Assembly: GCF_900188035.1 (NCBI RefSeq)
Contig: NZ_FZNN01000004.1
Coordinates: 186,001 to 250,000 of the forward strand
Length of the DNA: 64,000 nt
Source of the DNA: Puniceibacterium sediminis
GTDB lineage: Bacteria; Pseudomonadota; Alphaproteobacteria; Rhodobacterales; Rhodobacteraceae
Direction: 5' to 3'
Shown here: positions 45,228 through 55,925 of the stretch, piece after piece
Layout of the letters: each line of letters starts with the position of its first letter
How positions within the stretch are numbered: position 1 is the stretch's first letter
The notes under the pieces: model-generated
Seen by the model: the letters and a program-made list of their open reading frames with translations, nothing else
Database searches by the model: none
What the model was told of the DNA's origin: nothing
Translations under genes and position numbers: made by a program

Positions 45228-46790
45228 TTAGTGTTCTGCCGCGGCGGCGGCATTGCCGGCAACCTGCGTGGCGGATTTCGCCTCGGCTCGGGCCGTATCG
45301 TAATTGCTTACCAGCGCCTCGACGCTCGGACCGATGCGGTCAAGGATCGGGGCCGGATAGACCCCCATCCAGATCGTCATCACCACAAGCGGCGCAAAGA
45401 TTGCCTTTTCGCGGGTGGTCATGTCGGTGATGGTGCGCAGGGATTCCTTGATCAGGTCGCCCATCACAACACGGCGATAGAGCCACAGCGCATAGGCCGC
45501 CGACAGGATGACCCCCGAAGTCGCAATCGCCGCAACCCATGTGTTGGTCTGAAAGATCCCCATCAGCGTCAGGAATTCACCGACGAACCCAGAGGTGCCC
45601 GGCAGACCGACGTTGGCCATGGTGAAGAACATGAAGATCATCGCATAGGCGGGCATCCGGTTCACGAGCCCGCCATAGGCGTCAATCTCACGGGTGTGCA
45701 TCCGGTCATAGATTACGCCGACACAAAGGAACAGCGCGCCCGAAATGAACCCGTGGCTGAGCATCTGGAAAATCGCCCCGTCGATACCCTGCTGGTTGCC
45801 CGCAAAGATACCCATCGTCACGTATCCCATGTGCGCGACCGATGAATAGGCGATGAGCTTCTTCATATCCTCCTGCACCAGCGCGATAAGGCTGGTGTAG
45901 ACGATGGCAATCGCCGACATCCACAGCACCAGCGGCGTCAGCACCTCGGATCCCACCGGGAACATCGGCAGTGAAAAGCGCAGGAAGCCGTAGCCACCCA
46001 TCTTGAGCAGGATCGACGCCAGAACCACCGAACCGGCGGTCGGGGCCTGAACGTGGGCATCGGGCAGCCAGGTGTGCACAGGCCACATCGGCATCTTGAC
46101 CGCGAAGCTGGCAAAGAACGCCAGGAACATCATCGTCTGCAACCCGCCCACAACCGGAATACCAAGGATCGAGATTGTCGCGTACGAGAATTCGTGAGTC
46201 ATCAGCGTGGGGATGTCGGTGGTTCCCGCGTTGGTGGCCATCGCCACCATCGCCACCAGCATCAGAACCGATCCGAGGAACGTATAGAGGAAAAACTTGA
46301 AGCTAGCGTAGATCCGGTTCGCCCCGCCCCAGATGCCGATGATCAGGAACATCGGGATCAGGCCGGCCTCGAAAAACAGGTAGAACAGCACAAGGTCCAG
46401 CGCCATGAACACGCCGAGCATCAGCGTTTCCAGCAACAGGAAAGCGATCATGTATTCCTTGACGCGGCTGCTCACATTCCAGCTTGCCGCGATGACCAGC
46501 GGCATGATGAAGGTCGTGAGCATCACGAACAGCACCGAAATGCCATCGACCCCCATCTTGTACTGCAAGCCCAACAACCAGTCGGCGCTTTCCACCATCT
46601 GAAAGCCGGTGTTGCTGCTGTCGAACTGCGCCAGGATGAACAGCGAGATCAGGAAAGTGGCCGAGGTCGCGATCAGCGACAGCCACTTTGCATTACGGTC
46701 CGCCAACTTGTCCCCGCCGCGCAAAAACAGCGCGAGGATCAATGCGGCAATCGCCGGCAGGAAGGTCACAATGGAAAGAAGGTTGTCCAT
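45228..46790 (-). CDS. nuoM: NADH-quinone oxidoreductase subunit M
   Basis: The product has 520 residues. Features are [15 protein letters not shown] with the key glutamate, [16 protein letters not shown] and [12 protein letters not shown]. It is an antiporter-like membrane subunit. The start at 46790 overlaps the nuoL stop by one base; the upstream part of the open frame is antisense noise. Confidence 0.97.
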   Translation of the reverse strand: MDNLLSIVTFLPAIAALILALFLRGGDKLADRNAKWLSLIATSATFLISLFILAQFDSSNTGFQMVESADWLLGLQYKMGVDGISVLFVMLTTFIMPLVIAASWNVSSRVKEYMIAFLLLETLMLGVFMALDLVLFYLFFEAGLIPMFLIIGIWGGANRIYASFKFFLYTFLGSVLMLVAMVAMATNAGTTDIPTLMTHEFSYATISILGIPVVGGLQTMMFLAFFASFAVKMPMWPVHTWLPDAHVQAPTAGSVVLASILLKMGGYGFLRFSLPMFPVGSEVLTPLVLWMSAIAIVYTSLIALVQEDMKKLIAYSSVAHMGYVTMGIFAGNQQGIDGAIFQMLSHGFISGALFLCVGVIYDRMHTREIDAYGGLVNRMPAYAMIFMFFTMANVGLPGTSGFVGEFLTLMGIFQTNTWVAAIATSGVILSAAYALWLYRRVVMGDLIKESLRTITDMTTREKAIFAPLVVMTIWMGVYPAPILDRIGPSVEALVSNYDTARAEAKSATQVAGNAAAAAEH

Positions 46791-48949
46791 TATTCGACTC
46801 CCACGAAGGTCATCCATGTGACAAGGACCGCGATCCCGACCACCATGGCAAAGGCATAAGTAAAGACGTAGCCGTTCTGCGCCCGCCCGGCGAGCCGGGT
46901 GATATACGGCACAAAGCCAAGCGCAATCCCGTTGATCGACCCGTCGATGACATTGCCATCGCCGCGTTTCCACAGGAACCGGCCAATGGCCTTGGCCGAG
47001 CGGATGAAGAGGAAGTCATAGATCTCGTCAAAGTACCACTTGTTCAGCAGGAACAGGTAAAGCGGACGCTGGCTTTCGGCCAGACGACGCGGCAGTGACG
47101 GGTTCACGATATAGAACAGGTAGGCGACGCCAAAGCCGATCACCATAGCGATGAACGGGCTCACCTTGACCCAGCCCGGCGCATGATGCGCATCGTCGAT
47201 CACGGTGTTATCCGGACCCATGAATATCGCGCCCTGCGGTGCCATCCCGCCCGCCATAGCATGCAAGCCCTCGGCGGCAGCAGCGTGATCGGTGACGGCA
47301 ACTTCGCCATGCGAAACGGTGGCCGCTTCGGCGTGACCTTCGTCAGTCGCGGGTGCAGCTTCAGTGTGGGCCGCGTCAGCAGTTTCGGCGCCGTGGCCCT
47401 CTTCTGCTTCGGCGTGATGCGCCGGAATCCCGAAGAAACGGTTCATCGTATCGTGGTCGCCAAAGAAGCTGTTGTACCAAAGCATGCCCGAAAAGATCGC
47501 GCCAAGGCCCAGCACACCCAGCGGGATCAGCATGACCATTGGCGATTCATGCGCGTGTTCGTGCGTATGCTTGTCGCCGCGCGCCTCGCCAAAGAAGGTC
47601 AGGAACATCAACCGCCAGGAATAGAAGGATGTGAACAGCGCCGCGATGACCAGCATCCAGAAGGCATAACCGCCTTGCGTTCCAGCCCAGGCGCTCTCGA
47701 TCACGGCATCCTTGGACAGGAAGCCGGCAAAACCGATGTGGGTCAGCGGGATGCCGACGCCGGTGATCGCCAGCGTGCCGATCATCATCGCCCAGAAGGT
47801 AAACGGGATCCTCTTGCGCAAATTCCCATAGTTCCGCATGTCCTGCTCGTGGTGCATCGCATGGATCACCGAACCGGCCCCCAGAAACAGCATCGCCTTG
47901 AAGAAGGCATGCGTCAGCAGGTGGAACATCGCCACGCCATAGACACCGACACCGGCGGCCACGAACATATAGCCAAGCTGCGAACAGGTCGAATAGGCGA
48001 TGACACGCTTGATATCGTTCTGCACCAGACCGACCGTCGCGGCAAAGAACGCCGTTGTCGCCCCCATAAAGGTGATAAACGCTGTCGCCTCGGGCGCATA
48101 TTCCATCAGCGGTGACATGCGGCAGACAAGGAACACGCCCGCCGTGACCATCGTCGCCGCGTGGATCAGGGCCGACACCGGCGTCGGGCCTTCCATTGCG
48201 TCCGGCAGCCAGGTGTGCAGGAACAGTTGCGCCGACTTGCCCATCGCACCGATGAACAGCAGGACCGCAATCAGGTTTGCCGCGTTCCATTCACTCCACA
48301 GAAAGCTCAACTGTGTCTCCGCAAGGCCCGGAGAAGCGGCGAAGACGTCGTCAAAGTTGATGCTGTCCGCCAGATAGAACAGCCCGAATATCCCCAGCGC
48401 AAAACCAAAGTCGCCAACGCGGTTGACCACAAACGCCTTCATCGCCGCAGCATTGGCCGATGGCTTGCGATAATAGAACCCAATCAGCAGATAGGATGCG
48501 ACCCCGACGCCTTCCCAGCCAAAGAACATCTGGACGAGGTTATCCGAAGTCACCAGCATCAGCATCGCGAAGGTGAAGAACGACAGATAGGCAAAGAAAC
48601 GCGGCTTGTAGACTTCGCCCTCTTTCCACTGCGGGTCGTGGTCCATGTAGCCAAAGCTATAAAGGTGCACCAAGGCGGAAACTGTCGTGATGACGATCAG
48701 CATGATGGCAGTCAGGCGGTCCATGCGGATCGCCCAATCCGTGCTCAGCGTGCCGGATTCAATCCAGCGAAAGATCTCGACCTTGTAAAGCGCGCCGTCG
48801 AACGTCAGGAAGATGATCCAGGAAAACGCGCAGGCCATGAACAGCAGGCCGGTCGTGACCCACATGGCCCCGCGCTCGCCAATCAGACGCCAGCCGAAAC
48901 CGGCAATGAGCGACCCGAACAGAGGCGCAAAGAGGATGAGCGATTCCAT
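46790..48949 (-). CDS. nuoL: NADH-quinone oxidoreductase subunit L
   Basis: The product has 719 residues, longer than the E. coli protein (613). The antiporter core has [39 protein letters not shown] and [12 protein letters not shown]. Residues ~510-590 form a His/Ala/Glu-rich insertion before the lateral helix region near the C-terminus. It is the distal proton-pumping subunit with the long amphipathic helix. Confidence 0.97.
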   Translation of the reverse strand: MESLILFAPLFGSLIAGFGWRLIGERGAMWVTTGLLFMACAFSWIIFLTFDGALYKVEIFRWIESGTLSTDWAIRMDRLTAIMLIVITTVSALVHLYSFGYMDHDPQWKEGEVYKPRFFAYLSFFTFAMLMLVTSDNLVQMFFGWEGVGVASYLLIGFYYRKPSANAAAMKAFVVNRVGDFGFALGIFGLFYLADSINFDDVFAASPGLAETQLSFLWSEWNAANLIAVLLFIGAMGKSAQLFLHTWLPDAMEGPTPVSALIHAATMVTAGVFLVCRMSPLMEYAPEATAFITFMGATTAFFAATVGLVQNDIKRVIAYSTCSQLGYMFVAAGVGVYGVAMFHLLTHAFFKAMLFLGAGSVIHAMHHEQDMRNYGNLRKRIPFTFWAMMIGTLAITGVGIPLTHIGFAGFLSKDAVIESAWAGTQGGYAFWMLVIAALFTSFYSWRLMFLTFFGEARGDKHTHEHAHESPMVMLIPLGVLGLGAIFSGMLWYNSFFGDHDTMNRFFGIPAHHAEAEEGHGAETADAAHTEAAPATDEGHAEAATVSHGEVAVTDHAAAAEGLHAMAGGMAPQGAIFMGPDNTVIDDAHHAPGWVKVSPFIAMVIGFGVAYLFYIVNPSLPRRLAESQRPLYLFLLNKWYFDEIYDFLFIRSAKAIGRFLWKRGDGNVIDGSINGIALGFVPYITRLAGRAQNGYVFTYAFAMVVGIAVLVTWMTFVGVE

Positions 48950-48953
48950 TGGG

Positions 48954-49259
48954 TCAGCCTTTCATCACGTTGATGTCTTCCACGGCGATGGTGCCGCGGT
49001 TGCGGAAGAAACAGACCAGAATGGCCAGGCCAATCGCCGCCTCGGCCGCCGCAACGGTCAGCACGAACAGGGTAAAGACCTGCCCGACGAGGTCGTTCAT
49101 AAAGGATGAAAAGGCAACGAAGTTGATGTTCACCGCCAGCAGCATCAATTCGATGCTCATCAGCAGGATGATCACGTTTTTCCGGTTCAGGAAAAGTCCG
49201 AAGATGCCGATGACGAACAGCGTCGCCGCGACCGTCAGATAATGTTCAAGTCCGATCAT
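48954..49259 (-). CDS. nuoK: NADH-quinone oxidoreductase subunit K
   Basis: The product has 101 residues, three helices. It begins M-I-G-L-E-H-Y and contains [17 protein letters not shown] with the conserved glutamates. I chose the second of two adjacent ATGs (49259) because GGAGGG then lies 5 bases upstream. It is separated from nuoJ by a 77-base spacer with two small hairpins. Confidence 0.96.
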   Translation of the reverse strand: MIGLEHYLTVAATLFVIGIFGLFLNRKNVIILLMSIELMLLAVNINFVAFSSFMNDLVGQVFTLFVLTVAAAEAAIGLAILVCFFRNRGTIAVEDINVMKG

Positions 49260-49336
49260 CATGTCCCTCCGGGCTGTGCCCGTCTTTTATACCGTCTCGC
49301 CGCGGGTGGCCCCGCGATCAATCTTCTATTGCCCGA

Positions 49337-49939
49337 TCACAGCCCCTGCCCGGGCTTCACGTCACGCAACTCCATCGCCTTGGCCGGATCACGCATCATC
49401 TGGGCGATGACATCCTGCCGCTTGACGTCGACACGGTGGCGCAGCGTCAGAACGATAGCCCCGATCATCGCGACCAGCAGGATCAGACCGGACAGTTGGA
49501 ACAGCAGGAAATACTGGTCATACAGCACCAGCCCCAGCGCCTTGGTATTTTCGGTATCTGCCATGATCTCCTGCGCACGCAGCCCTTCGGCGGCGTCCGA
49601 GGCCTGCCAGGCGCCAAAGGCGATGGCGAACTGCATCAGGATGATGACCGCGAAAAGCAGCGCGAGAGGCATGTATTTCGCCATCTCGGCCTTCAACTCG
49701 GCAAAGTCCACGTCGAGCATCATGACTACAAACAGGAACAGCACAGCTACCGCACCCACATAGACGATGACCAGCAACATCGCGACGAATTCCGCGCCCA
49801 GCAGCACGAATAGACCGGCCGAGCTGAGAAAGGCGAGAATGAGCCAAAGTACCGAGTGCACGGGATTTCGGCTGACAACGGTGAACAATCCACCTGCTAT
49901 CGTGCTGGTTGCAAAGAGGTAGAAGGCAAAGACGCTCAT
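49337..49939 (-). CDS. nuoJ: NADH-quinone oxidoreductase subunit J
   Basis: The product has 200 residues, about five helices: [50 protein letters not shown]. These are typical of ND6/NuoJ. The start overlaps the stop of the carboxymuconolactone decarboxylase-like gene by ATGA. Confidence 0.96.
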   Translation of the reverse strand: MSVFAFYLFATSTIAGGLFTVVSRNPVHSVLWLILAFLSSAGLFVLLGAEFVAMLLVIVYVGAVAVLFLFVVMMLDVDFAELKAEMAKYMPLALLFAVIILMQFAIAFGAWQASDAAEGLRAQEIMADTENTKALGLVLYDQYFLLFQLSGLILLVAMIGAIVLTLRHRVDVKRQDVIAQMMRDPAKAMELRDVKPGQGL

Positions 49940-50340
49940 GTCTCATCATCCTTTTTGTCTTCCATGACCGCACGCGCCAACTCCATGGCGCGGGTCATGG
50001 CCGGAATACCGGCGAACATCGACATTTGCGCGATGGTCTCGGCGATTTCGTCTTTGGTAGCCCCGGCTTCGAGCGCGTGGCGCACGGTCATGCGGACCTG
50101 TGTATCGGCCTGCGCGCCCTGCATGGTGAGCCCGGCCAGGGTCAGCAACAGACGCGTCTTGGCATCAAGCCCTTCCTTGCTGATACCCTTGCCGAAACTC
50201 ATCTCCATGAATTCCTTGGGCATCGTCGGCCAGAGCTTCTCAAAGCCCTTGGGATCGAAAGAGGTCATCGCCGGATTGAAAGCTTTCGCCATCTCCTGCG
50301 CCTGTTCCATCATCAACTCGAATGGGGTCTTGCCACTCAT
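49936..50340 (-). CDS. Carboxymuconolactone decarboxylase-family protein inside the nuo operon
   Basis: The product has 134 residues. The CMD/AhpD-like core is visible: [14 protein letters not shown], then [28 protein letters not shown]. There is no cysteine, so it lacks the C-x-x-C redox pair of AhpD. It lies between nuoI and nuoJ; the nuoJ start overlaps its stop, and a double-hairpin element lies directly upstream. Its role is unknown. Confidence 0.8.
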   Translation of the reverse strand: MSGKTPFELMMEQAQEMAKAFNPAMTSFDPKGFEKLWPTMPKEFMEMSFGKGISKEGLDAKTRLLLTLAGLTMQGAQADTQVRMTVRHALEAGATKDEIAETIAQMSMFAGIPAMTRAMELARAVMEDKKDDET

Positions 50341-50353
50341 GCGCGGCGCCCCC

Positions 50354-50400
50354 CAAGACTTTTGTGAAAAGTCTTGGCAAAAGTTTTCTGAAAACTTTTG
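50354..50400. repeat. Dispersed double-hairpin element, copy 3 (inside the nuo operon)
   Basis: The first palindrome pairs CAAGACTTTT (50354-50363) with AAAAGTCTTG (50367-50376). The second pairs CAAAAGTTTT (50378-50387) with AAAACTTTTG (50391-50400). It fills most of the 70-base gap between nuoI and the CMD-family gene, splitting the operon transcript. Confidence 0.85.
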
Positions 50401-50410
50401 GGTACCTGTG

Positions 50411-50905
50411 TCATCTGTAGGGTGCATCCATTTCGAGGTTGCGGGCAATTTCCGATTCCCAGCGATCCCCGTTCTCCAGCAGCTTGGCCTTGTCGTAGAA
50501 CAGCTCTTCGCGTGTCTCGGTCGCGAACTCGAAATTCGGTCCCTCGACAATGGCATCAACCGGGCAGGCCTCCTGACAGAAACCGCAGTAGATGCATTTT
50601 GTCATGTCGATGTCATACCGTGTCGTACGACGCGAGCCGTCATCGCGGGGCTCTGCGTCAATGGTGATCGCCTGCGCCGGACAGATCGCCTCGCACAACT
50701 TGCAGGCGATGCAGCGTTCTTCGCCATTCGGATAGCGGCGCAGCGCATGCTCTCCGCGGAAACGCGGGCTGAGCGGCCCTTTCTCATGCGGATAGTTCAG
50801 CGTCGCCTTGGGGGCAAAAAAGTATTTCAGCCCAAGCTTCATGCCGACCCAGAAATCCTGCAGCAGGAAATATTTGGCGGCGCGGGTGTAATCCATTTGA
50901 GCCAT
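50411..50905 (-). CDS. nuoI: NADH-quinone oxidoreductase subunit I
   Basis: The product has 164 residues. Two 4Fe-4S motifs are intact: [12 protein letters not shown] and [12 protein letters not shown], which bind clusters N6a and N6b. [11 protein letters not shown] precedes them. I chose the start at 50905 (M-A-Q-M-D-Y); the frame opens further up inside nuoH. Confidence 0.97.
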   Translation of the reverse strand: MAQMDYTRAAKYFLLQDFWVGMKLGLKYFFAPKATLNYPHEKGPLSPRFRGEHALRRYPNGEERCIACKLCEAICPAQAITIDAEPRDDGSRRTTRYDIDMTKCIYCGFCQEACPVDAIVEGPNFEFATETREELFYDKAKLLENGDRWESEIARNLEMDAPYR

Positions 50906-50906
50906 A

Positions 50907-51944
50907 TCAGCCTCCCACCGTCCAGCGGGCATAAAGCCCCCAGAACCATCCGAATTTTGCCGCAAACGCCACGAAGACCACCCAGACGAGGCTGAACGGC
51001 AGGAACACCTTCCACCCCAGCCGCATCAGCTGATCATAGCGGTAACGCGGCGTGATCGCCTTGACCATCGCGAACAGGAAGAAGAAGAACGCCATCTTTG
51101 CGACCATCCACAGCGCCCCGTCCGGCAGCCCCGGGATCGGCGACAGCCAACCGCCAAAGAACAGCAGCGAGGTCAGCGCGCACATCAGGAAGATGGCGAT
51201 GTATTCCCCGGCCATGAACAGCAGGAACGGAGTAGACGAATATTCCACCTGATACCCGGCAACCAGTTCGGATTCCGCTTCAGGAAGGTCAAAGGGCGGG
51301 CGGTTGGTTTCGGCCAGACACGAGATGAAGAACAGGAAGACCATCGGGAAATGCGGCAGCCAGTACCAGTTGAAGAACCCGAACGACCCATCCTGTGCCC
51401 GCACGATATCGCCAAAGTTCAGCGATCCCGTGGAAATGATGATGCCAATGATGATCAGGCCCAGCGACACCTCATAGGAAATCATCTGTGCAGCCGAGCG
51501 GAGCGAACCAAGGAACGGGTATTTCGAGTTCGATGCCCAGCCCCCCATGATCACGCCGTAGACTTCAAGCGAGGACACGGCGAAGACGAACAGAACCGCC
51601 ACGTTGATGTCCGAAAGGACCCATCCATCGCTGAACGGGATCACCGCCCAGGCCACCATGGCCAGCACGAAGGATGTCAACGGCGCCAGCATGAACACCG
51701 GCTTGTCGGCGCCCGCAGGAACGACCACCTCTTTGACCACATATTTCAGCGCATCGGCCACCGACTGCAGCAATCCAAAGGTGCCGACCACATTCGGCCC
51801 CCGGCGCATCTGCACCGCGGCCCAGATCTTGCGGTCGCCATAGACCAGGAACAGCAGGGAAATCATCACGAAGCCCAGAACAGCAAGGCACTGCGCTATA
51901 ATGATGACGGCGATCCCGCCGGTAGTGGTAAAGAAATCAGCCAT
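50907..51944 (-). CDS. nuoH: NADH-quinone oxidoreductase subunit H
   Basis: The product has 345 residues, about eight helices. ND1 signatures are present: [18 protein letters not shown] and [26 protein letters not shown]. This subunit lines the quinone tunnel. Its start overlaps the stop of the small gene upstream by one base. Confidence 0.97.
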   Translation of the reverse strand: MADFFTTTGGIAVIIIAQCLAVLGFVMISLLFLVYGDRKIWAAVQMRRGPNVVGTFGLLQSVADALKYVVKEVVVPAGADKPVFMLAPLTSFVLAMVAWAVIPFSDGWVLSDINVAVLFVFAVSSLEVYGVIMGGWASNSKYPFLGSLRSAAQMISYEVSLGLIIIGIIISTGSLNFGDIVRAQDGSFGFFNWYWLPHFPMVFLFFISCLAETNRPPFDLPEAESELVAGYQVEYSSTPFLLFMAGEYIAIFLMCALTSLLFFGGWLSPIPGLPDGALWMVAKMAFFFFLFAMVKAITPRYRYDQLMRLGWKVFLPFSLVWVVFVAFAAKFGWFWGLYARWTVGG

Positions 51945-52330
51945 CAGGTCCTCACACCATCGGTATTCCGTTTTCCGCGTGGTCGAATGCTGATGACGCT
52001 GGCATCATCCACCTTCGATCCCCGAGGCAGCGCTGGCGAGACGGTGTAAACCGCATCTGCACGCCAGAGACCACCCTTTTCGTCGACATTTGTGCGCAAA
52101 TGCCGCGCGAAACCGTTTCTTTGTTTCAGACCATACTGCGCCGCAGCGCTGTCTGCATAGCCTGCATAATCACAAGGCCCACTGGCCGGAGGCCTTCCTG
52201 CTGGAAATGCCCCCATTTCTGCATCCCGGGGCCGCGTCACATCCATGCCAAACGCCGACCAAAGGGCAGCAGCCTTGCCGCATGCCACTTCAGTCGTCAG
52301 TGCGCAGGTCGTGCTCACCACCACCGTCAC
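51944..52330 (-). CDS. Small protein of unknown function between nuoG and nuoH
   Basis: The product has 128 residues. It starts at a GTG overlapping the nuoG stop and ends overlapping nuoH, so it is clearly translated with the operon. Visible features are a cysteine-containing first third, [21 protein letters not shown] and [12 protein letters not shown] do not recognise a family and see no convincing signal peptide. Confidence 0.65.
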   Translation of the reverse strand: MTVVVSTTCALTTEVACGKAAALWSAFGMDVTRPRDAEMGAFPAGRPPASGPCDYAGYADSAAAQYGLKQRNGFARHLRTNVDEKGGLWRADAVYTVSPALPRGSKVDDASVISIRPRGKRNTDGVRT

Positions 52331-54345
52331 TCCGCTGCGAGGGGCGCTTCTTTGCGTGCCTTCGCGTTCGCGCTCAGTTCGGCCATCAACTGGCTTGCCC
52401 GCGTAATCGGGTTTGTCAGGTAGAAATCCTTGACCGCATTGCGGAATGCCTGTTCCCCGAGCGCCCCCGTTTCAGGCAGCTGCCAGTCGTTCTCGGGCAC
52501 AGAATCGATAGCCGCAAGATGCGGCACATCGGCAATCAGCATCTTGCGCAGCTCGGCCATGGAATCAAACGGCAGTTGTTGGCCCAGCTCGGCGCTCAAC
52601 GCGCGCAAGATAGCCCAGTTTTCTTTCGCTTCGCCCGGGGCAAAGCCCGCGCGCAGGGCCAGTTGCGGACGGCCCTCGGTGTTCACGAACAGCCCCTGCT
52701 CTTCGGTATAGGCGGCACCCGGCAGGATGATATCCGCACGATGCGCGCCCCGGTCGCCATGGCTTCCCTGATAGATCACGAAAGGCCCGGCAGGAATGTC
52801 GCCTTCGTCCGCGCCCAGGTTGTAAATCACCTCGGCCCCGTCCAGCGCAGCAGTCAGGCCGCCTTCGGTCACCGCACCGATATCCATCGCGCCGACCCGA
52901 CCCGCCGCCGTGTGCAGCACCAGGAATTTCGATCCTGTCGCCTCGGCCAGTTGCATCGCTGCCGCCAGTACCGACGCACCGTCTTCGCGGGCAAGGGCAC
53001 CCTGCCCGATGATGATGATCGACGCGTCTTCGGCCACCGCGCCGTGGTCGCGGTGCAGAAGTTCGGTGATCATCGCAGGGCCAGTGCCCAGATGTTCGTA
53101 GTCATAGGTCAGATCGACGGCCTCACCGATGAGGCCAACATTGGCGCCATGGCTCCAGGCCTTGCGGATGCGCGCATTCAGCACCGGTGCCTCGACCGCC
53201 GGGTTGGTGCCGATCAGCATCACCGCCTTGGCCGTATCGATGTCTTCGATGGTTGCAGTACCGACATATCCGGACCGGTTTCCGGCGGGCAGCTTGGCAC
53301 CGTCGGTGCGGCACTCGACTGTACCGCCCAGCGATTCGATCAGCGTTTTCAACGCAAAGGCCGCCTCAACCGGAACAAGATCACCGATCAGACCGGCGAC
53401 CTTCTTGCCCTGCATCGCCGCCGCAGCCTTCGTCAGCGCCTCGGGCCAGGTTGCAGGCCGCAGCTTGCCGTTCTCGCGTACGTAGGGTTTGTCCAGACGC
53501 TGGCGGCGCAGGCCGTCCCAGACGAACCGGGTCTTGTCCGAAATCCATTCCTCGTTCACGCCGTCATGGTTGCGCGGCAGGATGCGCATCACTTCGCGCC
53601 CCTTGGTATCAACGCGGATGTTGCTGCCAAGCGCATCCATGACATCGATGCTTTCGGTCTTGCTCAGCTCCCACGGACGGGCAGTAAAGGCGTAGGGTTT
53701 GCTCACCAGCGCGCCCACCGGGCACAGGTCGATGATGTTGCCCTGCAGGTTGGAATCCAGCGTTTCACCCAGATACGAGGTGATTTCGGAATCCTCACCA
53801 CGTCCGGTCTGGCCCATCTGCGAAATCCCCGCCACCTCGGTGGTGAATCGCACGCAGCGCGTACAGGAAATGCAGCGCGTCATATGCGTCTCGACCAGCG
53901 GGCCGAGGTTCAGATCCGTCGATGCACGCTTTGGTTCACGAAAGCGCGAAAAATCAACGCCATAGGCCATCGCCTGATCCTGAAGATCACACTCCCCGCC
54001 CTGATCGCAGATCGGGCAGTCAAGCGGGTGGTTGATCAGCAGGAACTCCATCACCCCCTCGCGGGCCTTCTTGACCATGGGACTGTTGGTCTTGACGACC
54101 GGCGGTTCGCCATCCTTGCCGGGGCGCAGATCACGCACCTGCATGGCGCAGCTTGCGGCAGGCTTGGGCGGACCGCCCACAACTTCGACAAGACACATGC
54201 GGCAGTTCCCGGCGATGCTCAGCCGTTCGTGGTAGCAGAAACGCGGAACCTCGATCCCGGCCACTTCACAGGCCTGAATCAGCGTCATCGCGCCGTCTAC
54301 TTCCACATCCTTGCCGTCAATGTTGATCTTGCGGAGGTCTGACAT
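52327..54345 (-). CDS. nuoG: NADH-quinone oxidoreductase subunit G
   Basis: The product has 672 residues. The N-terminal 2Fe-2S motif has [15 protein letters not shown], followed by [18 protein letters not shown] and [10 protein letters not shown] for 4Fe-4S clusters, then a molybdopterin-oxidoreductase-like domain. The length fits the mitochondrial type (75 kDa subunit) more than E. coli NuoG. It starts 4 bases after the DUF5333 gene stop. Confidence 0.97.
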   Translation of the reverse strand: MSDLRKINIDGKDVEVDGAMTLIQACEVAGIEVPRFCYHERLSIAGNCRMCLVEVVGGPPKPAASCAMQVRDLRPGKDGEPPVVKTNSPMVKKAREGVMEFLLINHPLDCPICDQGGECDLQDQAMAYGVDFSRFREPKRASTDLNLGPLVETHMTRCISCTRCVRFTTEVAGISQMGQTGRGEDSEITSYLGETLDSNLQGNIIDLCPVGALVSKPYAFTARPWELSKTESIDVMDALGSNIRVDTKGREVMRILPRNHDGVNEEWISDKTRFVWDGLRRQRLDKPYVRENGKLRPATWPEALTKAAAAMQGKKVAGLIGDLVPVEAAFALKTLIESLGGTVECRTDGAKLPAGNRSGYVGTATIEDIDTAKAVMLIGTNPAVEAPVLNARIRKAWSHGANVGLIGEAVDLTYDYEHLGTGPAMITELLHRDHGAVAEDASIIIIGQGALAREDGASVLAAAMQLAEATGSKFLVLHTAAGRVGAMDIGAVTEGGLTAALDGAEVIYNLGADEGDIPAGPFVIYQGSHGDRGAHRADIILPGAAYTEEQGLFVNTEGRPQLALRAGFAPGEAKENWAILRALSAELGQQLPFDSMAELRKMLIADVPHLAAIDSVPENDWQLPETGALGEQAFRNAVKDFYLTNPITRASQLMAELSANAKARKEAPLAAE

Positions 54346-54349
54346 CGTC

Positions 54350-54751
54350 TCACCTTGCTTTCAGAAGGGTGCCTATGGCGGACCCCTTTGCGATTTCCTG
54401 TTTGCCCAGCCTGCAATAGCCGGACTTGTCCCCGAGTGTCACTCCATTGGCTTTCAGATAAGCCTCGCCGCGCGCGCGCATGCGGGCCTTTTCGGCCTTG
54501 GAGGTCACGTAATCCTCAATCTCTTCAGCACTGTAACCCAGTGCGCGGGCCTCGGACTTCAGCGATTGAAGCCGCATAAGGGCGGTCAGCATTCGCGCTT
54601 CGATATCGTCGCACGTGTTTCGTATCTCATCCGCGATCCCCACGGCGAGCAGCCCGTCGTCCACCACGGGCACATCGCGCAGCGGCGGTTTGGCAGTAAC
54701 CGCAGTGGCCGTCAGGCCGACGGCGAGCGTCAGGATCAATGACATGCGCAT
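54350..54751 (-). CDS. DUF5333 family secreted protein
   Basis: The product has 133 residues. A signal peptide ([14 protein letters not shown]) is followed by [40 protein letters not shown] and R-M-R-A-R-G. This fits DUF5333, found in Rhodobacteraceae, usually near nuo genes as far as I recall. AGGAG lies about 9 bases before the ATG at 54751. Two cysteines may form a disulfide. Confidence 0.72.
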   Translation of the reverse strand: MRMSLILTLAVGLTATAVTAKPPLRDVPVVDDGLLAVGIADEIRNTCDDIEARMLTALMRLQSLKSEARALGYSAEEIEDYVTSKAEKARMRARGEAYLKANGVTLGDKSGYCRLGKQEIAKGSAIGTLLKAR

Positions 54752-54871
54752 CTCTCTTCTCCTTGCATGGGTCGAAGGGCAGCAGTGCTGCCCCCTTTCC
54801 CCGCAAAGATGGGATCGTGCCGCATTGCTATGCAATAGCCCCGCGTACAAGCCTTTGTTATCAGACATGTT

Positions 54872-55207
54872 TCAAGCATCAACGCAGGATCCTGTAAAGG
54901 TCAGCGTATTCCCGTCGATGCGCAACTGATCGGCTGGCGTCTCTGGGCCGACGATCCAGACGATGTCGCTGGTCCCGTAGTACCGGATGCAGTGCTTGAT
55001 ACCCTCATGCCGTGCCGCCGCGATCGCGCCGGCCAGGCCCTGCGCGGTTACCGGCTGCACCGTCACGGTGAAATCCTTGCGGTTGCTGCGCTCCGCGCGG
55101 GCCTTGGCTTTGTAGACGACTCCATCAAATGCCACGCCCTTGTTCCGGGAGCAGGCCGTCGTGGTCATCGCCATCGCCAGAAGGCTCAGCAAAAGGATCG
55201 TCCGCAT
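54872..55207 (-). CDS. Small lipoprotein in the nuo operon
   Basis: The product has 111 residues. The signal sequence M-R-T-I-L-L-L-S-L-L-A-M-A-M ends in the lipobox T-T-A-C. The mature part has a basic stretch (K-A-K-A-R-A-E-R-S-N-R-K) and two later cysteines (K-H-C-I-R-Y-Y and G-S-C-V-D-A). I do not recognise a family. It lies between the DUF3291 and DUF5333 genes, same strand. Confidence 0.72.
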   Translation of the reverse strand: MRTILLLSLLAMAMTTTACSRNKGVAFDGVVYKAKARAERSNRKDFTVTVQPVTAQGLAGAIAAARHEGIKHCIRYYGTSDIVWIVGPETPADQLRIDGNTLTFTGSCVDA

Positions 55208-55212
55208 GCGCG

Positions 55213-55713
55213 TTACTCCGCCGCTATGTTGCATTGATGGATTCTCCACCGCTGCGCCTCTTTAAGCCAGCCCCAACCAAAGGCCGCGTCCGTATCGCCC
55301 TGCGCCTCTCGCAAGGCCAGTTTCTCAAGCGCCTCGTCCAACGTGGGACGGTGCCCCGCAGGCACCCACCACATGACGAAATGCATCTTGCCCAGCACCT
55401 CGAACCACTCGGCACGCCGTTCATAGAACTGACGGTGCACCGTGTCCCAGACGAATTTCTCCAGGGTTTCGACCGATTCCCAGACCGTCAGATTGCTCAC
55501 GAACTGCGGATCGCCTTCCACCTTGGATTCGGTATTTCCAGTCCCGGGTTCGCCCGAACCTTCCATCATCCAGACAAACCCCGGCATCCTCTTGCCCATA
55601 CCATTGACCCGGTCAAGCGCACCCATGAATTCAGCCACGCGCGGATCGTCCGTCGGGGCCAGAAGGCGCCCGATGTTCAGTTCGGCCAGATGATACGCCG
55701 CAGGGCTTGTCAC
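55213..55713 (-). CDS. DUF3291 family protein
   Basis: The product has 166 residues. DUF3291 features are visible: Y-H-L-A-E-L-N-I-G-R-L, V-S-N-L-T-V-W-E-S-V-E-T-L-E-K-F-V-W and M-H-F-V-M-W-W-V-P-A-G-H-R-P-T-L-D-E-A. This is a dimeric alpha/beta-barrel-like family with no fixed reaction, often annotated as monooxygenase-like. GTG start overlapping the preceding stop, so it is coupled. Confidence 0.82.
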   Translation of the reverse strand: MTSPAAYHLAELNIGRLLAPTDDPRVAEFMGALDRVNGMGKRMPGFVWMMEGSGEPGTGNTESKVEGDPQFVSNLTVWESVETLEKFVWDTVHRQFYERRAEWFEVLGKMHFVMWWVPAGHRPTLDEALEKLALREAQGDTDAAFGWGWLKEAQRWRIHQCNIAAE

Positions 55714-55889
55714 TGCGGCACTCTTTCGGCGAACTCACCGCACCAATCATAGGTGCGGGTCACAGGCCAAACCGCCGAATTCAAGACGGTGCCGGCATCA
55801 TTTCTTTCAAGCTCGGGCGGATTCCGGCGGCAAAACCCGGCGTCCTCAAGGCTTCCGGTGTCCCAGTAGATACATTCGTTACACTTCAT
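55710..55889 (-). CDS. Small cysteine-rich protein after nuoF
   Basis: The product has 59 residues from the ATG at 55889: M-K-C-N-E-C-I-Y-W, G-F-C-R-R-N-P-P, V-T-R-T-Y-D-W-C-G-E-F. The C-x-x-C plus two more cysteines suggest a zinc or iron-sulfur site. I prefer 55889 because GGAG lies 6 bases upstream; an ATG at 55922 would add 11 residues. It overlaps the DUF3291 start. Function unknown. Confidence 0.72.
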   Translation of the reverse strand: MKCNECIYWDTGSLEDAGFCRRNPPELERNDAGTVLNSAVWPVTRTYDWCGEFAERVPQ

Positions 55890-55925
55890 CACGTACTCCG
55901 ATTCAAAATAATTACCTGACATTGT

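Noticed and set aside
52090-54342. 750-codon open frame opposite nuoG
   Set aside because: Complement of a complete NuoG gene with all cluster motifs; the antisense product has no domain pattern.
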